From Malachius bipustulatus (Eukaryota; Arthropoda; Insecta; Coleoptera; Melyridae), in NCBI GenBank assembly GCA_910589415.1, contig OU342633.1, forward strand, positions 7,478,858 through 7,542,857: DNA of 64,000 nt. The letters are read 5' to 3'. The translations under genes and the position numbers were made by a program. The notes below the pieces were generated by a model. The model saw only the letters and a program-made list of their open reading frames with translations, had not been told where the DNA came from and made no database searches. Below are positions 46,346-56,577 of the stretch, one piece after another (the first letter of the stretch is position 1; the number at the start of each line of letters is the position of its first letter).

Positions 46346-46652
46346 TAGGTATATATAATGTCTCTGGTATAATTTTCCCTAACGACTGAGGAGAAATAAG
46401 CGTTGAAAACTTTAAGTCTTCATAATTTCTTCCAGTAGCTAGATAGCGAAGTGTGGCTGTTAATCGCTTATGTGGTGATATGGCATCCCTTATTAAAATT
46501 GTGTTCTGTTTTTCTATTATTGGAGACACTAACGTTAATAGCGTTACGTAACTATCTTCATCCATCCTCAGGTAATTTCGCCAATCGTCTGGTTCCAATC
46601 GTAGTTCTTCTAGAAGATTTATATGCGTTTTAAAAGCCAATCTTTGACCCAT
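46346..46652 (-). pseudogene. HARBI1-like transposase, N-terminal part only
   Basis: Reading from 46652 the protein begins MGQRLAFKTHINLLEELRLE, then DDWRNYLRMDEDSYVTLLTL, then ISPHKRLTATLRYLATGRNY and ISPQSLGKIIPET. This is the N-terminal region of PIF/Harbinger (ALP1/HARBI1) transposases. The DDE catalytic part is missing, lost with or before the MITE insertion. Confidence 0.8.
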
Positions 46653-47016
46653 TTTATTCGAATTTTCGACTTTTGAATTAATTTATTTCTTTTCTTTTTA
46701 ACTAGAACAGCGTACGCCGCTGCCAGTAAAATATATTCGTCCTCACTGTTCATCGCGTACTTCGATACTGCTTGCGTGACAAGCTAGTGTGTAGATCTGT
46801 GGCTGAGAAACGCTCATCGTACATGGACGATGCACATGTATGGCAAACATGTATGACGCACTTGTGTGCTAGTCTGTGGGCACCTTTTTAAACGTAAATA
46901 TTAGGAAGTTTTGATTCAAAATAATTTAATATCAATTAATATCATAATTCAAACCTTATAATACAACTTACAGTAATATTAAATAAAAGTAACTTGATAT
47001 TAAAAATTATTTTTAG

Positions 47017-48261
47017 ATGCCTGGAGGAATTGTTTGTAGTGTTGCAATATGCAAAAATAATTCAAAAAAGGCAATGGAAAATGGAGAGAAACTTTCCTTC
47101 TTTTCTTTTCCAAAAGAGACCAAAATTCAAAAAGAATGGGTAAAAAAATGTTATCGCAAAGATGTATGGCATGTTGCAAATAAGAGGATTTGCAGTAAAC
47201 ATTTCAAACCAGAGGATTTTGAAGACGAGTTGCAAGCTAGATTACTAAAGACAATACCAAAGCGTCTTAAAAAAACAGGTGCGGATTTTTTGATTTTTAA
47301 TTAGTAGTTAAACTGACCTGTCCATTTTAAATTTTAGTATTTGAGGTTATAATAGAACATAATTTTTCCCATAAAAATAACTGAGAATCTTGTTTGCTTT
47401 GCGTTATATTATGTAACCAATAGCCCGCTTTTCATTGAAAAGTCGTGTATCTCTTCCAAGAAATGTCCCTTTTAAATATTGTACTTATAAACTTGTAATA
47501 CACGTACTTCCTTGTAACAATAAACTCATATTTTTTTAGCTGTTCCTTCATTATTTCTGTTGGATGGAGAAGAAAAACACAATGACAGTGAAAGGTCGAA
47601 GAGAATGATGCTTAAACAAAACAAACTCGTTGTAAAAAGTTTAATCAGGAGCACCAAAGAAGTCAAAGAACAACCTGCTGAAACTCAGTCTCATATGGAA
47701 ACACCGAGCACTGATTTTTCAGAAATACCGCCCTCCAGTAAGAAGACAGACTACGGTATATTGAAAAAAGAAATCGAAGAATTACGTAATGAAAACCTGT
47801 TGTTAAAAAACAAAATTGATGATTATGAGAATCAAAAAAAATTACTGCAGCAACATATTTCTGATTTAGAGGAACAACTAAAGAAAGGTGGCATAGAGTT
47901 CGAAAAAAAAGTAAAAAAAAGTGTTCAAGGGATTTTTTACTTCCAACCAAATTGAAATTGCTTTAAAAAGAAAAGACAAGGCTCGTTGGAACCAAGAAGA
48001 ATTGTCTAGTGCATTTGCTTTAAGGTACCTACCTAGTCAATAATTGTTTTTTCTTTAATGATATTTTTTTTTTGAATACTTAATAAGAGATTTCAGGTAC
48101 TTTAGCAAGAGGGCATATATTTATTTAAGAAGCACCCTACATTACCCTTTGCCTGGCTTATCAACACTACAGCATTGGGCGGCAAATATTAATTTAACCA
48201 ATGGTATCCTTGAAGATGTTTTAAATGTTATGGAGATTACAGGAAACACAAAGTCACATCG
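47017..48261 (+). pseudogene. THAP9/P-element-type transposase, 5' part (THAP domain, coiled coil)
   Basis: Exon 1 (47017-47278) encodes a THAP zinc finger: CSVAIC, FFSFPKE, W and ICSKHF give the C2CH ligands, and AxP-like LKTIPKRL closes it. Exon 2 (47540-48024) has a basic linker and a leucine-zipper-like coiled coil (ILKKEIEELRNENLLLKNKI). A one-base shift near 47915 follows, then GFFTSNQIEIALKRKDKARW and NQEELSSAFALR. Exon 3 starts at 48097 (YFSKRAYIYLRSTLHYPLPG, LSTLQHWA) and is cut in codon context KSH|R at 48261 by the LTR element. The gene continues at 51569. Confidence 0.82.
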
Positions 48262-49009
48262 TGAAACGAACTATTTAACCCTAGAGGGGAAAAATAGTCG
48301 CTGAGAGCATGAGACAAGAGAAACAAGGGTCGTAAGTTGAGTCGCTAGTCTAAGAGGGTCAACAATAACAAGCGGGTCAGCAGAATAACAGGTTCTCTTT
48401 ATTAAAATATAAAATATCACAATTATTATGAATACTATTAACTTGAGCACGGTTAACAGATAGTAAAAAGAATAACAAGAGCGTGCGGTGCTAGTCGAAT
48501 GAATTGGTATGATGGTTAAAAGGCACTTAGCTTGGTATGGCTCTTCAGAGGTCTAGCTGGAAGTGGCCTGGGTCTTCTTGCTTGGCTCCGGACAATCGGC
48601 CTGGCACGGAAAAGGCAGGTGCCTCCGGGAATAATGTGCCTCCAGGTAAAAATGTGATCCGTAGAAAAAAATGTGCCTCCAGGTAAAAATGCAATCCGCA
48701 GGAAAAAGCAAGCCAGAAACGTGGGCGATGTTTAGAATAATTAAAAATAAATAACGTGAAAGTTCACGACGCCATTTCAGGAACCTCAGGTGTTTTGCGG
48801 AACCGACCTTTCTTTTGCGAGTTCCAGGAGAGAAAGAAAGTGAAAACGCAGGTATGATGCTGAAACGCACCTCATTGCAACTTGACAGTCGAGGTTACGA
48901 CTCGAGTTGGTCGATGCACTAACAACCACTGTCACTCACGAACTGCGCACGCCCGCCGTCGTCTCTGTTTTACCGGCATCTAGCCAGTACGTACGAAATG
49001 TACGTTACA
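48262..49009 (-). repeat. LTR (3' LTR of the minus-strand element)
   Basis: 748 bp. By eye it differs from the other LTR at only two bases (48335 A against 50894 G; 48534 G against 51093 C), which implies a very recent insertion. Confidence 0.92.
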
Positions 49010-49838
49010 TCTCCTCTTCCCGGTAGAAAAATTTTGAACGTGAGGGAGAAATTTTTTCCTTAATTGAAAACTAGCAATAACGTGACACAAGAGACAAGTT
49101 TAGGCGTCGCAGCTCGCGAGCGATGGGTGATACCTGGACTAGAACGAAATAGATGACATCGTGGGTGGCGTGAACTATAAATGGCTTGGGACATGATCAT
49201 AAAAGAGAAATTCTCCGGAAATATGGAAATATATACAGGAAGTAGTACCGTGTAATATGTGCACTATAAGGCACCAAGCAGATAGTAATATACACAATAT
49301 ATACAAAGATAAAATAATAATAACGAAAAAATGTACAAAATGTACAAAGAGCCCCTGCGACACAGAAGTACCGCTGGCTAATGTCAAATCAGGTTCAATA
49401 GGGAACCTAGATAAATAAAAACACAGATAAATAAAATGTATACCGACACGAAAAGACACCATCGAGAAAAAAAATCTATCGTCATTGCAAGGAATAGGCT
49501 AATCATAACTAAGAGACCGACACGATAAGAGATCCGGCAACAGGGTGTAGAGAAGATAGTGAGGAGGTGTTGTTATCAAATAACGAAACGTGGGCGCCAG
49601 CAAGTCATAAGGGGCTTGCACCTATCAACTATCATCCTTGCGAGCTTTACTATTGTTCAATATGCAAAAATACTAAACAACTGAATAATCTGTGACCTGA
49701 ACCGACGAACTAAACATGACTGACATCAAAGAAAGCTAACTCTACATCAAATAAAATTAAAATACATAGAGCAGCAATCCTCAATCAAAACAAAAGAAAG
49801 AAAGAGAGAAAAAAAATAAACAACTTAAAGTTGGTGCT

Positions 49839-50082
49839 GGAACTGTGCGGCCATTCCTTCCTACGAACCCGTCGAGACTTACCCAGACACCTTAACTCAA
49901 AATTCAAAATTGGTACCGGAACTGTGCGGCCATTCCTTTCCGGGAACCCGTCGAGACTTACCCGGATACCTTAAATCAAAACTCAAAAAAATAACGATTG
50001 AAAGTAGTACTGGAACTGTGCGGCCATTCCTTTCTAATAAGAACCCGTCGAGACTTACCCAGACCCCTTAAATCAAAACCTC
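49839..50082 (-). repeat. Three internal direct repeats of the LTR element
   Basis: A unit with GGAACTGTGCGGCCATTCCT and then AACCCGTCGAGACTTACCC recurs at 49839, 49918 and 50012. It is non-coding. In an element without genes it could be a packaging or RNA-structure signal; that is inference. Confidence 0.7.
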
Positions 50083-50820
50083 AAGGTAGCTCCCATCTAC
50101 GCTCAAATTTTTCATACGAACTGCATAGAAAAGAGAAACCTCAAGCAAATTTGAAAAGATAAATACGATAATATAATTACTATGATCAATATAATAATTA
50201 TTACGAGATACTAACGATAAACAAATATAATAACGATATGTCAGTCGACTCAGGTACAAGACAAAAATGTTTATGTAGTAATAATAGATAAACGATACAA
50301 TAATAATTAACGATATGAGAAAATTTTTTCCGGTATACAAGAGAGAATTTACAAGTTAATAAATTACAAATTTGAAAGATAATGAAAGTAAATTTTACAA
50401 GCTCGCAAGGAATCTCCATAATGTAAATACGAGATAAAAGTCTAGACAGTGTCTCGGTGACATGGTCTCTCGGTTATTAAATAAACAAAAAATACTTGAA
50501 AAAAGATAAATCGATAAGAACACTAAACAGACGATATAGATAAATATCCGAAATAATCGGCAACGAAAATACACGACGACACAGTTAAAATACCTCCTGG
50601 AGGGAAAAAAAATCGTTTTTGGCTTGCTTTCCCGCTATAAAATGTGACGATATTAAATTCGATAAAGGTAATGAATAATAACGTTAAAGTAAATACGAAA
50701 AATTAAAAGGTTAAACGACCAGTTTCATTCGCTAGCTTCTAGAGCACCTGTATATCCACCGGACCCACCGGTCACTGCGAACCTCAAAGACTGCAACTTC
50801 CTTAAACGTTGGGCGCCACT

Positions 50821-51568
50821 TGAAACGAACTATTTAACCCTAGAGGGGAAAAATAGTCGCTGAGAGCATGAGACAAGAGAAACAAGGGTCGTAGGTTGAG
50901 TCGCTAGTCTAAGAGGGTCAACAATAACAAGCGGGTCAGCAGAATAACAGGTTCTCTTTATTAAAATATAAAATATCACAATTATTATGAATACTATTAA
51001 CTTGAGCACGGTTAACAGATAGTAAAAAGAATAACAAGAGCGTGCGGTGCTAGTCGAATGAATTGGTATGATGGTTAAAAGGCACTTAGCTTCGTATGGC
51101 TCTTCAGAGGTCTAGCTGGAAGTGGCCTGGGTCTTCTTGCTTGGCTCCGGACAATCGGCCTGGCACGGAAAAGGCAGGTGCCTCCGGGAATAATGTGCCT
51201 CCAGGTAAAAATGTGATCCGTAGAAAAAAATGTGCCTCCAGGTAAAAATGCAATCCGCAGGAAAAAGCAAGCCAGAAACGTGGGCGATGTTTAGAATAAT
51301 TAAAAATAAATAACGTGAAAGTTCACGACGCCATTTCAGGAACCTCAGGTGTTTTGCGGAACCGACCTTTCTTTTGCGAGTTCCAGGAGAGAAAGAAAGT
51401 GAAAACGCAGGTATGATGCTGAAACGCACCTCATTGCAACTTGACAGTCGAGGTTACGACTCGAGTTGGTCGATGCACTAACAACCACTGTCACTCACGA
51501 ACTGCGCACGCCCGCCGTCGTCTCTGTTTTACCGGCATCTAGCCAGTACGTACGAAATGTACGTTACA
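50821..51568 (-). repeat. LTR (5' LTR of the minus-strand element)
   Basis: 748 bp, next to the primer-binding site at 50807-50818. It would contain the promoter on the minus strand; I could not pick a TATA box with confidence. Confidence 0.92.
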
Positions 51569-52865
51569 ATCGTTTCAAAGCTACTGTATTATCCTATGAT
51601 GAAGTTAAAGTTTCTTCACTGTACGAGTACAACCAAAAAGAAGATGAAGTAATGGGACCACATTCTTATATGCAAGTAGGTGTATAATATTTTATCGACA
51701 AGTTTTGTTCAATCGATGAATGCGCAATAATAAAATGTTAATATGTACTTAACATATTATTATTATATTCAACATTATTACTGTCAACACGATATTGAGG
51801 TTAGTATTTTTCTTCTGCAGGTGGTTATGGCACGAGGACTTTTTGACAACTGGAAGCAGCCGGTTTATATAGGGTTCGATCAAAAAATGACTAAGGAGCT
51901 GCTTGAAAATATTATTACCAGGTTACACAACAAAATGTATAACGTCGTCGCTTGTGTCTCAGATTGTGGTGGTGGAAATCAAGGTTTATGGAAAACAATG
52001 GCTATTAACGAACAAAATCTATTTTCTGAACATCCGGTAACAAAAAAGCCAGTTTATTTTTTTGCTGATGTTCCTCATGTCCTAAAGCTGCTAAGAAACT
52101 GGTTTCTTGATACTGGTTTTGTGTTGAAAGATAATACTATTATTAATAAAAATCCAGTGAAAAGTTTGCTAGGAATTACACGATCAGAAATTAATGCTTG
52201 CTTCAAGTTAACCCCACTACATTTGAATTGTGAACGTGCTCAACGGCAAAATGTAAAATTGGCAGCACAATTATTTTCTAACACAAATGCTACAGCATTA
52301 AAGCATTATCTTCCTGGGGAAGATAAAAAGGCAAGTTTAGCAACTGGTGATTTTTTTCAACTAGTCAACAATTGGTTTGATATAATGAATTCTTATTCAC
52401 CAACGGCCGCAATTCCAACAAAGAGACCATATGGTACTAATTTACCATTACAAGATGAAGTTTTAAATGAGATGATTTCTACTATTAGTGGAATGACTTG
52501 CACGGGTAAAAAGAGCATGCAAATGTTTCAGCGTGGAATAATTATGTCGACAAGAGCTTTGCAAAGCTTGTACGTAAATATGAAGCAAGAGTACGGTGTT
52601 GATTATATTCTAACCCATAGAATTAATCAAGATTGTCTGGAGAACTTTTTCAGTCAAGTAAGTCTTACAGTCAAATTAGTTGGGACTCAAGAAAGCAATT
52701 TTGTGATTTATTTTCAGGTTAGAACTCGCGGAGGACTTCATGACCATCCATCGCCACTGAATGCTATCTATAGAATAAGAATGATTCTATTAGGAAGAAA
52801 CCCTGGCCTGGTGACGGCAAGTTCAAATGTGGGAAGCTCTCCAGATGTACAAAACGACGAATATA
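51569..52865 (+). pseudogene. THAP9/P-element-type transposase, catalytic part
   Basis: Codons resume after the LTR element in the same frame: FKATVLSYDEVKVSSLYEYN (first Asp at SYDE) up to a GTAGGT donor at 51677. The next exon starts after TGCAG at 51821 with VVMARGLFDNWKQPVYIGFD. It goes on to VVACVSDCGGGNQGLW (second Asp), FADVPHVLKLLRNWFLD, and INQDCLENFFSQ (Glu). A 60-bp intron (52658-52717) has no stop and keeps the frame. It is followed by VRTRGGLHDHPSPLNAIYRI and RMILLGRNPGLV. These are the RNase-H-like and GTP-binding-insertion regions of P-element transposases. The exon is cut by the composite MITE at 52866. Confidence 0.85.
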
Positions 52866-53740
52866 CAGGGTGTCCGCTTATTCGAAGCGGTCTCTGTAGG
52901 CCAAACGATTGATTTTTTCCAAAAAAATTTTGCAAATTCAAGTACAGGATCACAATGGCCATAATTTAAAATTATTTTGGAGTATACAGAGTGTCCCATA
53001 TGACAGTGGCATATCAAAGTTATGTTTTTTTAAATGGAATGGTCCTATGTTATTGCATTTTTAGTTTGTCTGAGAAGAGAAAATAGGATTGGCTTTTACA
53101 GTCGGTGTTTAAATTCAGAAGTTTTTGAGTTATAAACAAGTGAAAATCGTCATTTTTCAAGTTCAAGGCCCTGTACAATGAAAACGGTTCAAGATAGAGA
53201 AAAACGGCTTACATGTCCCTATTTTAACTTTTCATGTACTATCCTATGGTATAGAAACATTTGTGCTTTCTTTGATTTTTTTATTTGGCGACGCGTGGAG
53301 AAATCTCAGAATTTTTCCAATTTTTTATCACCCTGTATAAACATTTCATCTACATGATAGGATAGTACATGAAAAAGTAAAATAGGGACATGTAAGCCGT
53401 TTTTCTCTATTTTCAGCCGTTTTCGTTGTACAGGGCTCTGAACTTGAAAAATGACGATTTTCACTTGTTTATAACTCAAAAACTTCTGAATTTAAACACC
53501 AACTGTGAAAGTCAATCTTATTTTCTCTTCTCAGACAATCTAAAAATGCAATAACATAGGAGCATTCCATTTTAAAAAACATAACTTTGATATGCCACTG
53601 TCATATGGGACACTCTGTATACTCCAAAATAATTTTAAAGTATGGCCATTGTGATCCTGTACTTGAATTTTCAAAAAGTTTTTTGAAAAAGTCCATCGTT
53701 TGGCCTACAGAGACCGCTTCGAATAAGCTGGGACACCCTG
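52866..53740. mobile_element. Composite palindromic MITE F with nested G, copy 2
   Basis: The ends are CAGGGTGTCCGCTTATTCGA and the complement of CAGGGTGTCCCAGCTTATTC, with TA on both sides. MITE G occupies 52987-53617 (631 bp). It is the same nesting as at 10225-11345 but with the G loop inverted and without the LINE tail. Confidence 0.9.
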
Positions 53741-54362
53741 TATACTAGCTGCTGCTTTACAACAAGCAAAGCTTGGAAAATTAAAAATTACTGATAAAGA
53801 TTCTCAAAATCAGTTCACAGACCAGGTTGATGACAAAATGGACTGTGGAAGTACCAGATCATCTAGCAGTATCAACTCCGGGGATAGCTCTAGGGAAGAG
53901 TCCGAAAAAGATGGCCTAGTCTATATTGCTGGGTATTTAGCTAAAAAACATCGAGAAAAACACCCAGATTGGGGAGAATATACATATAAAACAGAAGCCT
54001 TGAACCTACATAATTATAGCAGTTTGCCGTCATGGATCCAAAGTTTATCGTTTGGTGGTTTGATACAACCGTCAGATAAATGGTTACAACAAGTTACCAG
54101 AATGGATCAGCATTTTCATAAATTACAAAATGATAATTTTAATTCAAAAAATAAAATAGTTAAAAGAACTACAGAATATGTAGCTGGCAAAGTTGACGAT
54201 GATATACCAAAGGAACTTGTGGCTTCATTTTGCAGGCAAAGAATATTTGTAAGGATAAAGTTTCTTAATATAAAACGAGCGGAAAAGCAAGCAGAAAAAA
54301 GAAAAGCCTCTTCTGAAAATTTGCGAAAAAAAAATAAAAAAATGAAGAAAATTGTTAATTAA
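53741..54362 (+). pseudogene. THAP9/P-element-type transposase, 3' part
   Basis: After the MITE the frame reads LQQAKLGKLKITDK, a Ser-rich linker, and DGLVYIAGYLAKKHREKHPD (the conserved YIAGY(L/V)A..... motif). Then come LPSWIQSLSFGGLIQPSDKW and FCRQRIFVRIKFLNI, with a basic tail ending KKIVN and TAA. The frame does not match the upstream exon across the MITE site, so an additional indel is present. Confidence 0.8.
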
Positions 54363-54388
54363 ACAAATAATGAACTTTGGTTAATTAA

Positions 54389-54530
54389 AGCTAAAAAGTT
54401 AATTTACTTAATTAATATTATTGTAATATTGATGCTTATCTTATGCTTATTATTATGCTTATTATTGATGCTAAAAAGTTAATTTACTTAATTAATAATT
54501 ATTGTAATATTGATGCTTATCGTCAAACTA
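54389..54530 (+). repeat. Direct repeat of about 80 bp
   Basis: GCTAAAAAGTTAATTTACTT followed by AATTAAT.ATTATTGTAATATTGATGCTTATC occurs twice, about 80 bases apart, after the P-element stop codon. Confidence 0.6.
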
Positions 54531-54716
54531 AATTGTAATAAGGGTAAGTTTATTTTGTTTGCTCGCAGCAAAACTAACAGGCTTTCTTTTCGATATAGTA
54601 TTAATGGGTTGTTTCTCGACAATGTTGACAATATTAAGGACCTAGGATCTATCTATTCTATAATTCATTTGTATAAATCCCTTATTATAAGACCTTTATT
54701 ATTAATAATTAATTAA
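54510..54716 (+). pseudogene. LINE reverse-transcriptase fragment
   Basis: LNCNKGKFILFARSKTNRLS, then FRYSINGLFLDNVDNIKDLG is the segment after the YADD motif in Jockey-like reverse transcriptases (the KC.F..F.R...SI.G..L.....IKDLG pattern). It is short and broken on both sides. Confidence 0.6.
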
Positions 54717-54783
54717 TAATTACCTCAAGACATCATAAAGTGAAACACCATATTTCTCGATTGCTTCAAGAAAAAAATTTCGA

Positions 54784-55183
54784 TTGCTACGAAGAGGTTT
54801 TTGCAATACTTATGTAGATGAAGCAGAAAGGAAGCGTTTCAGTGACATAGTTGCATTTGATAAAAAATCAAATAACGCCTACATAATTGATCCAACTATA
54901 CGTTTTGAAACTAATAATCCAAATCAAGATTCTGATGTTCAATTGGAGAAACAAAATATTTATGATAGTTGTGTCGAATATTATCAAAAAAAAATATTTT
55001 GAAAATTTTGGTAATCGAAATTGGCATACTTTAGGTTTGTGGTTTGGGGCTAGAGGATCAATTAGTAATAGTGTTTTAAATTTTTTCGAAAAATTCAAAT
55101 TAAATAAAGATGAATTAATGATAATTTCGAAAAATATACTAATTGATTCTCTACACATCATTCATCACCATATTTATGGTTGA
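54784..55183 (+). pseudogene. LINE C-terminal, restriction-like-endonuclease-like fragment
   Basis: Two frames read SDIVAFDKKSNNAYIIDPTI then RFETNNPNQDSDVQLEK, and after a shift near 54990 FGNRNWHTLGLWFGARGSIS and then IHHHIYG with stop. D and E residues in AFD...IIDPTIRFE suggest a PD-(D/E)XK-like nuclease as found at the end of some LINE proteins. This is inferred from the pattern only. Confidence 0.45.
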
Positions 55184-55599
55184 TTTTCTAATATTTGTAT
55201 TTATTAATTTTATTATTATTATCTTCTAAGACTGATTTGTATACTGTGTATATATTGCAACCTACTAAATGAAGACAGTAAATAAATTCTAATTCTTCTA
55301 TGGCTCTATTTAAGTGGGTATACCTTTATTATGGCAATTTAATTCAGCATTCCGAAAAAATAATAAAGAAATTAAAAAAAAAAAATTCTGAATTTTTTAC
55401 GAGACAAAAGGTGTCCTGTGATCCCGGATTCTACGCCATTGGCTGCTTCGGTTACACCCACAATTTTCCAAATACTGGTTATTAAATAGAAAGCCAGTAT
55501 ACAAAAATTCAGAGTTATTGGTAGTAATTTAAGTTAAAACTAGTACATAAATGAAAACACTAAATGAAAGTTCCACGGCATACCTACCTAGACGCTGTC

Positions 55600-56343
55600 C
55601 GCTGAGAGTTGTCCGTTGTCATGCCACACTGATTCTGACTAAACAATTTCATTTAATTCGATTTGAATCGTACACTTATTTCTAAGTCGAACCAGATGTG
55701 GTATCGCAGTTCGTGTCAGTGGCGTGTGTTGAGGAATAATGAATATCCTACAAATATATTATTTCGACAAGTGATTGACGAAATAGAGCCTTGCAACTTT
55801 TTGATAACAAAAATGTATAATGCAAGTAAGTAAGAATGATAATAATTATTGTTTTCATCATGATTAGAAATATTATGTCACCTACCTGCTGATTGCCGTT
55901 TAAAAGAAAGCATAACACCTCCGTTTTCTTATTCTGCAAGTAAAATATTCCAGCAATTTTACCAAAAGACCACGTACTAGGGAGTTCAATCGTTTCCCAG
56001 GCAAAACAAGGAAATAGATTTTTAGGCATTCGCAAAATTAAGTTACTCATAGTTTATCACACCGTACAATATTACAGGTAATTCTGCTAATTTCGTATTA
56101 AAAACGTTTCAAATCACAACACAAACAACAAAATATTATTATTATTATTATCTAAGCGTATCAAGACGCGAGTCGGTACTTCCGTCTCACTCTCGCTCAT
56201 CTTTTTAGAATTGCTGACGATTCAAACGTATTTCTGACAATACGTCCCATTTTAACTCTATTGACTATGCAATGCAATAGAAGGAGTAAGAAATATAACG
56301 AGATGATGTATCCTTAGTTATCACAACAGACAACTCTCAGTGT
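55600..56343. mobile_element. Possible 744-bp MITE
   Basis: The left end CGCTGAGAGTTGTCCGTTGT and the complement of the right end, CACTGAGAGTTGTCTGTTGT, agree at 18 of 20 bases. No target duplication is clear and the interior has no gene. Confidence 0.45.
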
Positions 56344-56428
56344 ACAGAGTATAGATAAGCCTGTATAGTATGGTGTAAATGAAATAAAATAATGAAAATG
56401 AACGAGTCTCTTGCCTGTGATTCGGATG

Positions 56429-56436
56429 TGACGTCA
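56429..56436. promoter_or_regulatory. CRE-like site TGACGTCA
   Basis: A perfect TGACGTCA palindrome in a locally CpG-richer stretch, 142 bases upstream of the ATG at 56578. It would suit a promoter of the gene proposed there. Confidence 0.4.
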
Positions 56437-56577
56437 CTGCGCGTTACGGTCGAAATTCGGTCATTCTATTCTATCGAATATTCTACTGACCTACACTGAA
56501 AAAATTCCATGTTCTTCCTATTAACAATTTCAATCTGTGAATGTGTTATAGTGATAGCGTAAGTGTAGTGTAGTGAC

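Larger units (their letters stand above)
45213..46887 (+). mobile_element. PIF/Harbinger element, transposase truncated
   Basis: The left end has CCACAGACTAGCGCACATGT and the right end its near complement (ACATGTATGACGCACTTGTG then TGCTAGTCTGTGGGCACC), with TTA on both sides (45210-45212, 46888-46890). It carries the two divergent genes usual for Harbinger: a MADF-type protein on the plus strand and a transposase on the minus strand. A 582-bp MITE sits between them and has cut both. Confidence 0.82.
48262..51568 (-). mobile_element. Young non-coding LTR retrotransposon, 3.3 kb
   Basis: Two 748-bp LTRs (48262-49009, 50821-51568) begin TG and end CA and are flanked by ATCG on both sides. On the minus strand a primer-binding site TGGCGCCCAACG (50818-50807) follows the 5' LTR by two bases. 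It resembles the tRNA-Lys-type site of gypsy-like elements. A purine tract GGGAAGAGGAGA (49021-49010) abuts the 3' LTR. The 1.8-kb interior has no gag or pol, so it must be moved by another element. Confidence 0.93.

Noticed and set aside
48553..51429. Two identical 105-residue minus-strand frames
   Set aside because: They lie in the two LTRs and are identical because the LTRs are; there is no recognised domain.
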